Source: Theocolax elegans
Lineage: Eukaryota; Arthropoda; Insecta; Hymenoptera; Cerocephalidae
Assembly: GCA_026168455.1 (NCBI GenBank)
Contig: CM047426.1
Span: 88,191,986 to 88,255,985, forward strand
Reading direction: 5' to 3'
DNA length: 64,000 nucleotides
The translations under genes and the position numbers were made by a program. Below the pieces are notes generated by a model. The model had not been told where the DNA came from and ran no database searches. It worked only from the letters and a program-made list of their open reading frames with translations. Shown here one piece after another: positions 49,940 through 62,345 of the stretch (the first letter of the stretch is position 1; the number at the start of each line of letters is the position of its first letter).

Positions 49940-50215
49940 CCAACAAATCTAAAATTGCGATGCGCTCGCGGTCGATATCCAGCCTCACAAACGGTTCACG
50001 CCTTCAGAATTTCTTCGATTATACTCGTCCGCCTATGCGGTGCGATGGAGAAATGCGTCTCGAGAGATTACACCGCAAAGCGGTCCTGCGCGTTATCGCA
50101 CGGCTCGCATTTCCGCTCGCACGTGGGCGTGGGCGCGCGCGCGCGGAATCTCGAGTGGCATTTATTGTGCCTTGATCTTCAGCTACCAGTACGTACTTTG
50201 GATGATCTTAGTGAC
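49940..50215. promoter_or_regulatory. CpG-rich island with EGR-type site
   Basis: The most G/C-dense part of the right half. It contains GCGTGGGCG at 50127-50135, a perfect EGR/Zif268-type word, and a following GCGCGCGCGCG run. The longest open frame of the window (146 codons, 49955-50395) runs through it, but half of it is AT-rich low-complexity sequence with no domain, and shorter frames overlap it in other phases, as expected of CpG-rich DNA lacking stops. I read it as regulatory. Confidence 0.3.
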
Positions 50216-53200
50216 GCTAAACAATGTTCACCTTTTTTCTACTTTCCCGATATTCTTCGGGTTTCCTTTAGATTATTCTCTACTAGCAGATATGAAGCTG
50301 GCGGTTCGTTATCACTGATAAAAGTCATTATGATTTTTATTTTTTTTTCCACAAAATATTTAGCTGCGATATTTTTTAAATTGTTACTATTTTGAAATAG
50401 TTTGTAATTTATACATAAAATATAAAATATCGTATTACTATTGTAGTGCATAGTTTCCGAATATAATTAAAATTAAATTAAGCACGCCTTGTCAAATTTA
50501 AATAATTCAAAAATTTTATAAATATGATTAAAACATGTAATAAAAAATCACGGCTTATAAAAATATAACGTACAGTCGACTAGAAATAGCTAAGCTAAAA
50601 AGTGTTCGTAATTCGGGTGCTCGAAACATAATAAAAACAAATGATATACAAGAGAAAACATTGTAATAAACTCGTTTCTTTATTTTGGCGTGTACATCGC
50701 CAAACTTATTTTCATCGCGTCAAAAGCTTTAAAGCAAACACATTATACGCACATTACGCACGGCTTGATTTGAACATTGGTATACATATGCTTCTTCCTC
50801 ATGTTTTAATTTTATTTTATTATAATTCTGCAGTATTGATATATAATTATTATCACTTCAATTATAGGAGTCATGACCTACTCCTTTGTGAATAATTTTA
50901 AGAGCTTTTACTATTTTTTTGGAAACAACTGCGCATTCGCGTAACACAATACCAATCGATTCTATCCACGCACATACGTTACCAACGGATTGCTACGATG
51001 TGCAATCAATTACAAAGGGCCAAAGTTGAAAATTTCAACTAGAGGATTTGATACGATACAGTAAGTCTTCTTAGGTGATACTTAACGTTAAAGTTAACGT
51101 TAAAAACTCTGTATTAACATTCTAATATTTTTTCATAAAATATTTAATATTATAGAGATAACCCAAAACCGCAAGTATTGCATTTTGACTACGCGTAATC
51201 TGTACTATTAAAGAATCGATTTTGCAAAATATCATTTCAATTCTTGCAAAACAATTTTTCATCAGAGATTCAAATTTTTTAAATAATAAAAAAATCTTTT
51301 CAATCCGTAAAAGTTTAAAAATTGAAATCAAAATAATATATAAAAGTATTTGTCCTCTTTTTTTCTTTGATATAATGAACGACTTCTCGAGAAACTTTTC
51401 GTGTACGACGCTAAAAGTGTACACGAGAGATCAAAGGCCCGGATGAGGGCGTCAAGTGAACAGCCGGTCTATAAGGGATACTAAAGAAGAGACACTCGAG
51501 AAGTACAGAAAGACGGTCCTAAGTCGATTATACCATATCGATTTTATTATCACCTTTCATTAATGTTTCACCCGCGAAATCTTGTGCACAAACTAACCTT
51601 ATTTGTGTCCGATGCGATCTATCGATATCCGACAGAGCTCAAAGGTATATTCATAAATTTTAAATCTATAATGTAGGTGTACCACGTATAAGATTGTCGT
51701 TAGTTCGAATATTCTTCCGTGTTTTATTTATAAATTGTACATTTTCCATAGTATTAAATAATTTAAAACTGTTTTTACGTAACGATGTAGAAAGAAAATT
51801 GGCTAACACGTTCGATACGGAGGGAAGTTTATCGGACGGAGTGCATATAAGACACTCCGAGCTCCTTTAACGAAATATATTGAGCAATTTCCTGCTTGAC
51901 GTCCTACAACGACAATTTTCACCGTGAAAGTGAGGAAGTAGCTATAGTAATTAAATTGTTTCAACCCATTTAAATCCACTGTAATATGTAACTTTAAATT
52001 CGGTGTATACTTTTGTTATTACAATAAATGAATGTATAAGTAAAAGTGTGACCAGTATTAAATACATACTGATACAGAACGTTTTCTTTTTTATAATGCA
52101 CTAACAAACAAAATATCTTAAAGTACACATTATTTGAAATAGCTCTTATTCTGACACGAAACGAATTAACCGTAGTGTAAAAAGCTACTTCACTTATAAG
52201 CGCGAAATGAAACATCTACATCGTTACCCGTGACGAAAAGTAAATCGTTTCTTGCACCATTTGTCATCGCAATTTTTTCATCTTTATATAAGATATCTAT
52301 TACAAAATGCAAGCACTTTTTTGTTAATTTATCAAATACTCTAAAGAAACGTTTATATCATAACTTTAGAATACGTATAATAAAACTAAATTATAAAGAA
52401 TACAAACTAAATTACTCATAATATTTACGTAAACGTAGAAATCATTATTTTTTTTTATCAATTAGTAGAAATTATATTTACACAATACTTATTTTATGAG
52501 TTTCATATTGGAATTGAAAAATATTAATATTTTTAATTATGTATCAATATATAAATGAGTATAAAAAAAGTTTCTTACTAGCTTAGCATGAAACGCTTAT
52601 TTTCCCTATCGCTAGCCATTTGATAGATTAAACATAATTTCAAATTTATTTTAATTGAGTTTCCAATACTTATCGTTCTCTAAATTTTGAATTTACTATC
52701 AAGTCGGATCAGTGACTCGATTGTTAACGTAAATTACTTATTGTTTTCGATTTTGGAACATTCTTCGGTTTGTAAGAACCATCTTTATTACCTTTTTTAT
52801 AGCTTGTCCTTTTAGTTTTACTTGCTCGATAAAACTCACTTTTGTAAGGTTAAAACGAGCTTGTAAATTGACAAGTAAGATAGAAACTCTATTTTCATTC
52901 TAATAAATGGGTGAGCACAGTTGTAAAAAGCATTTCATCACAAGCAAGAAACTGTTAACATTTTCTACACAGCTGATAAAAAGTGGCAAATCTAGAATAT
53001 TCTTTAACTTAAAACATATTATTCATTTTTAATTAATTTTATACAAACTATATAAAAAAATATAAATTTTATAAGGATTTTACAGAATCACTTCCAAATA
53101 TAACTCATAGAATAAGTATTGAGTTCACGCTATCCTATTTTTATATAAAACTTATATTTTTTTTATGCACGAGACAACATTACTTAGAATCTTCTCGTCT

Positions 53201-53390
53201 TCAAAGTAAAATGTTTGATTCTAATGTCTCTAGCTTATTTAATTCACTAAATTTCATATTTTAACGTGGCAGGAATATCAAATATTTTTACATGATTGAT
53301 ATATTCATATTTTATAACATACGTAGCTCTTAATTTGATCAATAAAGTAAAATTTATCTTCTCATTTTAAAATATTAAAATGTACTGTTG
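50216..53390. other. AT-rich non-coding stretch
   Basis: Nothing gene-like. Minor items: two copies of the perfect palindrome TTAACGTTAA at 51082-51091 and 51094-51103, and a slightly G/C-richer patch at 51400-51660. Confidence 0.5.
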
Positions 53391-53394
53391 GATC

Positions 53395-53770
53395 GCGATT
53401 AAACACGTAAATTATTGAAGTATAATTCCTGGTCTAGACAGGGTCTGTCTGTATATACACTTGCAAACCTCGCTCGCCTCGTTTTTGCATTTGCTCGGGC
53501 TCTATATAACGGTCCCGTGAGAGGCACAAAGGAAATTTTTTTTTGACTATATCGACACGCGCTTACGAGGCTGATCCGCATGATAAGGCAATTACCTCGC
53601 AATTGCGCAATTTTATTGTTAGAGATCGCACAGAACTTTTTGTACTCTATTCGCGAGGTGTTTCTTTGTTTATCGCGGAGATTGCAGCGTAGTTTAATTA
53701 TTCTGTATTGAACGGTTCGCGGGAATTCTTTTCCCTCTCTCTCTCTCAACCCCTCTCCTATATATATATT
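53395..53770. other. G/C-richer patch with CT and TA repeats
   Basis: Moderate CpG content at 53440-53720, then a CT repeat and a TA run (53731-53769). A 116-codon minus-strand frame lies here but its N-terminus is encoded by the CT repeat and no domain is visible. Confidence 0.3.
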
Positions 53771-55480
53771 ACATTACTGTTATATCGATACATGCACATG
53801 CACATATATATTTTTATCAAGATTCAAGTCTTACTCGTTGAGAGGTGTTAAGATTTATTTAGTTTTGATGAATGCGCATAATAATTCTTTTTCTTTTTAC
53901 GTATTAAAATTTTTATTATACAATATGCCGAGTGATACATTTCGTTGGTTCTTTGTTTATTATCTCTTTAAATATATTCTACATTCGTTGTATTATCTTA
54001 AATCGCATTTTAATGTATAGAAATGTGTGTCAAGTCTTTAACGCTATTAGAAAAATAAAAATTAATTTTCCAAAAAAAAAAGAAATGTATAAAAGATGCG
54101 GGCCTGAATAACAACATCGCTCGTAATTAGCAATATCGTATAGTGTCTGACCTCGTTTCAATAATCAATAAAAATATTGAATCGCTCGGTAAAACCAATG
54201 TTGTAATAACAATAATGCTCTAGAATGGGCGAGTGTAAATATAAATAAATCTTTTTCCAACGTATACTATTAATGTACTCCAAGTTCATATCATTTTCGT
54301 TATCACTAATCGAACGGTAACAAACACTTTTTTTATACCAAATAATACGCGTATGTATATATAAAATACAATTCCCATTCAACGAGTATCATTTATAACC
54401 TATATTCACGCCGTTATATCAATGAAGCTAAAAGTCGTTAACTCGAACGATATTGTCTTTCTCCATAAATACCTTAACGATATCAGAACAAAAATATGAT
54501 ACAAATTGCTTTGCAGCGTTTCCCTCGAGCTGTCACACGTACGGTGAATAATTACCGTGCGCATAAAACGCGTCCAATTTCTTACCACCTCGTTGAAGAT
54601 TTATCAATGAAGGGTTTTTCACTCTACGATATCTATACGTACATTTATTAACCACGTATGGTTAGGGCTATCATAAATACCTAGAAAAATATTGTCATTT
54701 CTTATTAATGATGCCGAAAGGCCAATTGATTGAATATTATCAAAGTAATAATAACGTCTTGCTGGAAAATATGTTTGTTATATCTTGTAGTTTTGCAACG
54801 AGTATGAAGTGACCAATCTAAGAATAAAAACAACTTTGACTTCGTTAAAGGGAAAGATTGTAAATGTATAAATTTTAATCATAAGACATATAACGATTTA
54901 TCGTCGTTGTTTTCTTAAATAATGCAGATATATATAGTATACTAAACTACTGCACTAATTTCGAATGGTATGTACCTTTGTGATATATTGCTATGGTGTC
55001 AGGAATCTGAGGTATTTAATTAAAGAAAGTAAACATCATAGCTGGATGTTGCCTATATTAAAATAAAGTGAGTTTAAGCTTCAAATTATTTATTATTTTA
55101 ATTTAACATTTATTTAAGTAGTTAGGTATATATTGTATAGATCAAGAACCTAATAAGTAATAATAAAAAGCAATATTTTTTTACATGACAATGGACGCAA
55201 CAAACTCGTAATACTACCATCGGAGTCATTCACCGACTGAGTAGTATTGCTTTTACAATAATTAATGTTTTACATTGGAATTTAAAGAATTTCACGAGAA
55301 CATTGCCCTACGTTGCGATTTAATTTATAATTCTGCAAAGTTTAAAGTCGATTTATAAAGTATTTCATGAGATTAATTGTTTTGAAAATGTGAGTCCCTT
55401 TGTAATTTATTCGAAAATTTTTAAAACAAATAATCTCGTGTACTACTTCACCGTTTGTCGAAAAAACTGCACAATTATAG
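53771..55480. other. AT-rich non-coding stretch
   Basis: No gene, RNA or repeat recognised. Confidence 0.5.
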
Positions 55481-55960
55481 TAAGTTCCGTTGTAATGAAG
55501 GGCAAGGTTCTCATAATTTTACTTACATAGCGATTTTATTTAGCGATATTTTAGTCTGAAAATTAACACATTTTTTATTTCAAAATATCGCTAAAATCTT
55601 ATTCTTCCATAACTTTTGACCAAAAAAAGATATTTGAGCTTCTTTTTTTCAAATCGCATCTACTTGATCTCAGTTTTCATTTTGAATTTAAGTTTGGTAG
55701 CATATGTCTGTATTTGTTTCCGAGTTATTAACGATTAAAGTCAAGGTTTTTTTTCGACGAGATTTTTCGTTATTGGCTTATATATATCGTAAAAAAGGGC
55801 ATCGTAATCCATAACTTCGGCTTTCTTTGTATTTTTATAGTATAACAAATATCTTTGAGTTTGTTACAGATCCGTTTCTTGCAGGGTTGGTTTTCTCCTT
55901 GTTAGTCGAATTTGACCTTCTTGAATAATATTTTGCGAATTTTAGAAAGTCATATTTAGG
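55481..55960. repeat. Possible degenerate transposon remnant
   Basis: The texture differs from the surrounding DNA. It has T-rich phrases such as CCATAACTTTTGACC and CCATAACTTCGGC, and an inverted repeat TTTAGCGATATTTT (55539-55552) / AAAATATCGCTAAA (55582-55595). Phrases of this style are common in old insect repeat families. No open frame or terminal repeats are visible. Identification rests on resemblance only. Confidence 0.25.
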
Positions 55961-57080
55961 ATGAAATTATTTCATAACAACGCTCACTTGTTAATTGTCT
56001 ACTGAAAACTAATCATTATCTGTTGTGTAAATAAGTAGAATCAACGCATAAAATATACAAATGAGCGTTACATCTCATAATTACGCTCTTACAATTTTGT
56101 GCTTTCAGGAATCCAATCGAAAAAATTAATTAAATTATTGCAGGAAAATCATTTACTTATAAAAACCTAAACTAACTTAATCAGATATTTAAATATTTGA
56201 AAATAAATAATGTTAACGGGAACTAATTAAATTTTCGTATTAAATAAGAGTAACTCTTCGATAAAATTTCATATGTACGAATAGTATGAAAAAACTAAAT
56301 TCAGTATACAAGATGTAGAATTTTTATAACGATTATTCGTTACATATCGGTTACAAAATATTAAACCTGGGCCCTACCCAATGCAGATAACCAGAAAGTG
56401 TACATTAAGTTAAAGTGAATAATAATTCAGTTTTTAGAAAAAAAATGAGTTGCTCAAATTTACTAAGGGCTTAGTATAGTAGTTTATGTTTCTTTCTCGT
56501 ACAGTTAAAGTTGAGTTCATCGTAAATAATATCAATGGTGGCTAATTGAGTGGTACGCCATTAGTTGTTAGTTCATTGATGATACTTTAGTAAAATACGG
56601 TGTATCTGTCATTTGTATGTTTTCGGCCATATTTTTTTTCATACCTTTTAATATTTGAGTATCATATAAACAAAAATTTAGCAATATATGTTTAATTGTT
56701 AACAGTTTTACTTCCAACATTTTAATTATGCACGTGTTGTCTACATTAAGTGACACAAATATTAATCTGTAATTTGTAAATTAAAATGTCTCGAATGACC
56801 TAATTTATAATACACGCAGATATATTGTATGGTAATTACTATTAGCATCGGGTATAAAATATTTAACAATAAATGTTAAAAGATATTTGGTAAATGTCAT
56901 ACTTAAAAGTTAATGAGCTTTTAAAATTTTATAAATATCCTTCTCATAATAAATCTATCATTATTTGTTCAATAGAAAATTATATTTACATTTAAATGTA
57001 CATACTCTAACAAATATATTCAATTGATGAGGTAGCCCGCAAAAGTTTCGTCGAATGTTCAAAATTAATCGACGTTCCCA
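55961..57080. other. AT-rich non-coding stretch
   Basis: Nothing recognised. Two acceptor-like sites near 56108 and 56142 lack donors. Confidence 0.5.
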
Positions 57081-57089
57081 AATGAACGT

Positions 57090-57510
57090 TCGAAACGGAA
57101 AATAACAGACCATCACGGGTGAGAGAACAATTAACCTTTTGCAGTGGCATAAATCACGCTCGCGTTACGCGCGGCCTAAAATACACCGCGTGCGCGCGCA
57201 CACGCACACACATCTTTGGCTCTTAATTAATAATGCGCGGGAGGAGATAAATGAATGTAGAAAAGACTTGGTACTCGTAAATCATTCGCACGCCGGCAGT
57301 CCACGGAACTCGACCACTTAGCGTTTTCAGTGTCCCAACGAACTGGTTTTCGTCTTGACCATTTGTCAAGGGCCTCCTTAAAAACCCCCATGAATATATA
57401 CCACCGAGAGTAAAGGAGGGAGGGAAGGGAAGCATTTTGCACTGGTGAAGACGCGAATATCGCATCTCCCGTGTATCACGAACCACTGGGAAAAATATTA
57501 TTTGAGAATC
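57090..57510. promoter_or_regulatory. CpG-rich island, possible enhancer
   Basis: G/C-richer with GCGTGCGCGCGCACACGC alternating sequence at 57187-57204, homeodomain words (TTAATTAATAATG) and a GGAGGGAGGGAAGGGAAG purine tract near 57415-57432. Frames of 60-87 codons on both strands have no domains. Confidence 0.3.
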
Positions 57511-59690
57511 GAAATTTAATGGAGCGTGGAAAAAAAAGTTGAGCTTAACTGGGTCGTACGTATTACTCGTGTTAATTATAACGTTTTAACTTTGACGATC
57601 GTTGTCTTAAAATATATCGTATAATTCGATGAAAACGAATTTGAATATTTAATCGTTGTAAATAAACATTAGTGAGACTAATAATTAACGTAAAATTATT
57701 ATTGATAAGACTTTGATATTTAAAGTCTAATTAAGAGTAATCATATTAATAATAAAGAGTAATTACAATATTTCCGGAATAATATAATGAAGCTACCTGG
57801 AAATTCTGAAGTTAATTTAATGAAAACTTTTTGAAACTATAGTAAAAATAATTAGCTCTCTCGATATGATGAATAACGTTGCAACGTGATCTATAGGAGA
57901 ATATAAATTATAAGTAATAAGTTTAATAAAGTAGTATATGCCAGTTACTAAAACATATTCCCCGCTGTCATTTTTTGAATATAGGTAGTTCGTATTTATC
58001 ATTATAATTAACTTAAAACAGGAATACTTTCGAGTTATACAAGTTATCGATACTCATCTGGCAAATACAAGAATCACGTGCGATACGAATCGCGTGATCA
58101 CATAAATTGGTATGACGAATATCATACATACACTAAAACCGTAAATTTCGATAGTTTAAAAGTTGACCGTGAATGTAAATAGAACAACGGTGCCGTTTTG
58201 TGTACGTACAGCCGACTAAACCAAGTGGTTCCACTTTCCTCGTATCATTTGCTCATGCTGGTATTTTTTTTTCTCTCTCTACTCTGAGATTTTGAGAATT
58301 TCAAAAAATTACTTTTATGTACCTTTACTAGTCATCGTGCACTTCTTTCATTTGGACCGTTCGAGTGGAATTTTTGTACTTTACCGCTCGTTTCTTCTCT
58401 CCCTCCCCCCCCCCCCCCCCCCTCTACCCCAACTTTATTTAACATCAAACAATATTATAATATATTTGGTTTACCGTTGAAAAATATGTTTGGCTACTTC
58501 GTGTATTTAACTGTTTGATGCTTTTGCGTAATTTATGTACTTAATCGTTAACGACCGGGACGATTAAAAATGTTATTTATTTATCGATCTAATTTATAAT
58601 TTAATGGCTTGTAAAAGTGTTAAATGTTATCGATAGTTTTGCGATATCGTTTATAGTTATATTTATGACCGAAAAACTCTATTTACATTTAATTGTTCCG
58701 AATTAAATCGAAAGTATTTCTGGAAAAATTGCAAAACTTTTGACGGCAAGTACCGTTATAACTACATTAAAAGCTTGTTCTACTCTTAATCCAATAAATG
58801 ACTACGATCGCTTGTGTTATAAAGTGAAAATAATAGGAAAGGGGAGACTTTATTGGCCGATTTTCTATCATCTAGATCGTAATAAAAGAAACCGTTACGA
58901 TCGATATAAAATCTTTGGTTAACAACTCGACAGTTTATTGTTAATAAAGTATTAATACATTTATTATTACAGGATTTGGTAAAATATTAATAGACATAAT
59001 GGAGTCTATTTTTATATTCACGTGTGTACGAAAATTCAATATAGAAATTGTTTACCGTACTCCATTAGTTTGTACACGTACACGCGTTTGAAGTAGAGCA
59101 ACATTAGTGTAATTATTTTCATCTGTAACTTCGAAATTAAATATAGTTGCATAGCTATTAGATATCGTAAGGACTAAACTGGATTTTATTGAGTTAATTC
59201 ATAAAGTAAAATACGTTTTTTCTACTCCTGTATATTCGAAAGAATAGAAAAAGGACACGAAAAGAGTTTTTTTTTTAAATTCATCGAAACTAAATTTAAT
59301 TAAATGTATGTATTATATGTCATATGTAGATTTATTGATCAAGCTAAGTGTTTAGAGTAATGCACGTCAAAAAATACTTTCCTAAAGAATAATATCAACG
59401 TGTAAGTCTAATAAACGAAAATAAAAAAATATAACTAAATAAAAATTAGAATTGGCATTAGATAAGACTGATAGAGTATAAATTATTTTACTATACACGT
59501 AGTGCACGTATACGTATATCATTAATTTAATAAAAATAATGAAAAATTGGAAACAAGTCGTGTAAGTAAAATAAGGTGTAGGAAACGTAGGTGTCATTAA
59601 TTGCGCGATATAATAACGTCGTAATCGGAATATATGTACGTTCAAACGGTCCATTACCGGGTGTACATAACGAGATCACGAGGTCCTAAC
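57511..59690. other. AT-rich non-coding stretch with a poly-C tract
   Basis: No gene. It holds an imperfect hairpin at 58073-58098 and the pyrimidine/poly-C tract at 58390-58430. Confidence 0.5.
58390..58430. repeat. Polypyrimidine tract with C18 homopolymer
   Basis: A TTTCTTCTCTCCC tract leading into an uninterrupted run of 18 C (58405-58422). It is the only such run here and exceptional in AT-rich DNA. The length is likely polymorphic or prone to sequencing error. Confidence 0.8.
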
Positions 59691-59960
59691 TTTAGAACGA
59701 AGCCGCGATATATCATTACAACACGATGCGATGTGCACTATAAGGGAGAAAATCTATGTCAGCGGTGCGTCTGTGCCGTCTAACGGCACCTCCTCGTCCT
59801 TATAATTCCCTCCTCCTCTACCCCTCCGCTCCTCGTATGCAACGACGGGCAACAATGAGGTTCTCCCGTCTACACGACCGTTTATGTGATTCACGCATAA
59901 ATAAGATGCGCCATAGTGTTCCACTTGCGTAGGTTAATATACAAGGGTACCACTCGGGTC
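59690..59960. promoter_or_regulatory. G/C-rich island with perfect hairpin
   Basis: A G/C-rich and CT-rich patch containing the perfect inverted repeat GTGCCGT (59773-59779) - CTA - ACGGCAC (59783-59789), then TCCTCC/CCCTCC tracts and the Hox-like words TTTATG and CATAAATAA. No open frame of note. A regulatory element is inferred. Confidence 0.28.
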
Positions 59961-60295
59961 ATTGTATTCGACTTTTATAGGTCACAATGTACCTATACAC
60001 ACACACTTCTATTTTTTTTCATTCCCGGCCTTTTTTTCTGCAATCCTCCTACATAAACGTATCCTATTTGGTCCTTGCACTTTTATACATGGATACTCGG
60101 GTACGGTAACGGTTTGCGAGAGCTGTGCTCGATTCCTTAATTTCGAACTATACGACGGACGTTGAATATACGCCAAGTATTTAATGATCCACTCGTATGG
60201 GCTTTGATTCGGCTGAATGGATGATAATTGGGATGACTTTACTATTTCATTGTGCGTTCAATCGGTTCTGCGTCTATAACTCGGATGCCGGGTAT

Positions 60296-60324
60296 GCACA
60301 CACACACGCACGCGCACACACACA
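60296..60324. repeat. CA microsatellite
   Basis: CA repeat with CGCACGCG interruptions. Confidence 0.8.
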
Positions 60325-61305
60325 TGTAAATTAATGTGCTTACCTAGATTTACTATGAAAAATATATAGGTTTACTATTACAATACGAACTTAGCTCTAT
60401 GGGTGAAAATTAAAGTGTTTTAAAAAATGCCTCGTCTCAGAAGGGAAAGTATGAACGACGTTATTCAGTACAAAATCATACTTTTTTAACTTTCTGATGG
60501 AACGAGTGTATTAAAATATTAATCGATTCTGTATTAGTAGACGCACGAGAGCAAAGTTTTAATGAAATTCGTCAAAATTTTCACGTAATTAAACTATTAA
60601 ACGTCAGTATAATTACCTACTTAACACTTACATAATGAAAGTTACTTATACACTATACTACACACGCGCCGGAAGTATTAATATTGCTTGCAACTACGAA
60701 TCCTTACAATATTATTATATAATGTAGATCCACCGTATTAATTTATAAAATTCTCGTTCTGAATAAATACTTTTAACTTTATTTTTACTAACATATTTAC
60801 ATTTTATTAATTTGACATTTAAATTATTTGAATAATCCAAAATATTTTTTAATAGTAACAAGTTAACTTAACTCATTATCGATAAGTTGGTAAACTAATA
60901 GTTAACAAATTTAGTAATTATCTAATCCAATTAAAAATGAATAAGTATTTTTTTCGAGTTGAATGTACACTGTTTAAAATATCATTTTGTAGACTGTATA
61001 TTTGTCAAGCAATAAGCAGCTTGCTTTGCTAAAGTCTCTACAAACAAAACTAAAGTGTATATGAAAATGTTAATTTTAAGTCTAGCAAACAACTATAAAT
61101 ATTATAATTAATGCGTAGGATGACTCCGTTCAAAGTATTATTTTAATATGGTAGACAAGTTGCACTACGTTATACGCTTTAAACTTAATTTTAAAAAAAT
61201 AATCAACCGAATAATAGTGATATTAATGTAAATAAATAATCTACTTAGTTAATCCCAAAATGTTTTAACAATATTTTAAAAATAATCCACTTAAGTGTGT
61301 TTTAC

Positions 61306-61341
<36 letters not shown>

Positions 61342-62030
61342 CGCGCATATTAATCTAAAAGGCACATTATAATTCATATTGTCAAACTAATTAGAAATAT
61401 CGCATTTCAGGCTATCAATACCAATTGAAACTGAACGATTGTAATCATCTTTTGAATGAAGTGAGCAAAATCAACTCTGACTATTAATCGATTGCTCCCG
61501 GCGTGTAACATGCAATTTTAAACTGAAATACTCATTTAATTTCTTTATTAACACTCATTTATCTCACCCTCCGTTAATGTAGTATTTAAATGCACCGTGT
61601 AAGTGTGTAAATGACTTTTGAATAATTGAAGAAAAGAATATACCAAATCACCTTTTTATTTTCGGGACGGATGAATAAAAACACGTTAATGAAATTTGTT
61701 AATTAATACGTCATATGTGTACAATTTACCGAAAAAAGTGTATGCAAAAATTAATATTTCTTAATTTAATATTACACTTCCACAAATAAAAAAAGTGTTT
61801 ATTATATATCTTTCACGTTTTGCAGAATAATCCAGATATCGAGAAATAAGTAGATTATACCTAAAATTAAATGCAACAATACCAAATAAGTGTTTCATAC
61901 GTGTATAAAATAATCCCTTATTGCTAGATTGAAGAAAGCTGCAAGTAAAAAGAAAGATAAAAGATAATCAGTGAAATGAAGGAGAGCTTACGATCGCAAA
62001 ATTATATTCCCTCGGTCGAATCACACTTTA
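60325..62030. other. AT-rich non-coding stretch
   Basis: No gene seen. At 61826 a good acceptor (ACGTTTTGCAG) is followed by a short frame ending in a stop, but it is out of phase with the exon candidate at 35224 and has no poly(A) signal nearby. Confidence 0.45.
61306..61347. repeat. Compound TA-TG-CG microsatellite
   Basis: A TA run followed directly by TG and then GCGCGC, all alternating pyrimidine-purine. Confidence 0.85.
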
Positions 62031-62345
62031 GATATTCAAAATTCAAATCCGCGAGCGCACTCGAAAACGTCGTACAACTCGTCGGGAACCGAGCAGTGTC
62101 TGTTTGTGTGTGTGTGTGTGTGTGCGTGTGTGTACACACATACATATACAGAGAGAGGAAAAACACGTGCGCGCAACGGGCAGAAAACCAGTTGTCGCGC
62201 TAAGCCTCGACAGGTTTCTAAAAGCGAGGAGTACGACCAACACGAACGACAAAGAATTCGCTCGGTCGATCTCGTACCGCGTACTCTTAGAATGTAACAC
62301 TAAGCTCCTGGGGCTCTTTTCTCTCTCTTTCTTTCTTCCTCTGTT
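62031..62345. promoter_or_regulatory. CpG-rich island with TG repeat
   Basis: CpG-rich on both sides of a TG microsatellite (about 62105-62132) followed by ACACACATACATATACAGAG. Frames of 63-118 codons overlap on both strands because stops are few; none has a domain. Possible regulatory island. Confidence 0.28.

Noticed and set aside
61826..61851. Possible terminal exon reading NNPDIEK then stop
   Set aside because: It is out of phase with the candidate upstream exon (immediate stop) and lacks a nearby poly(A) signal.
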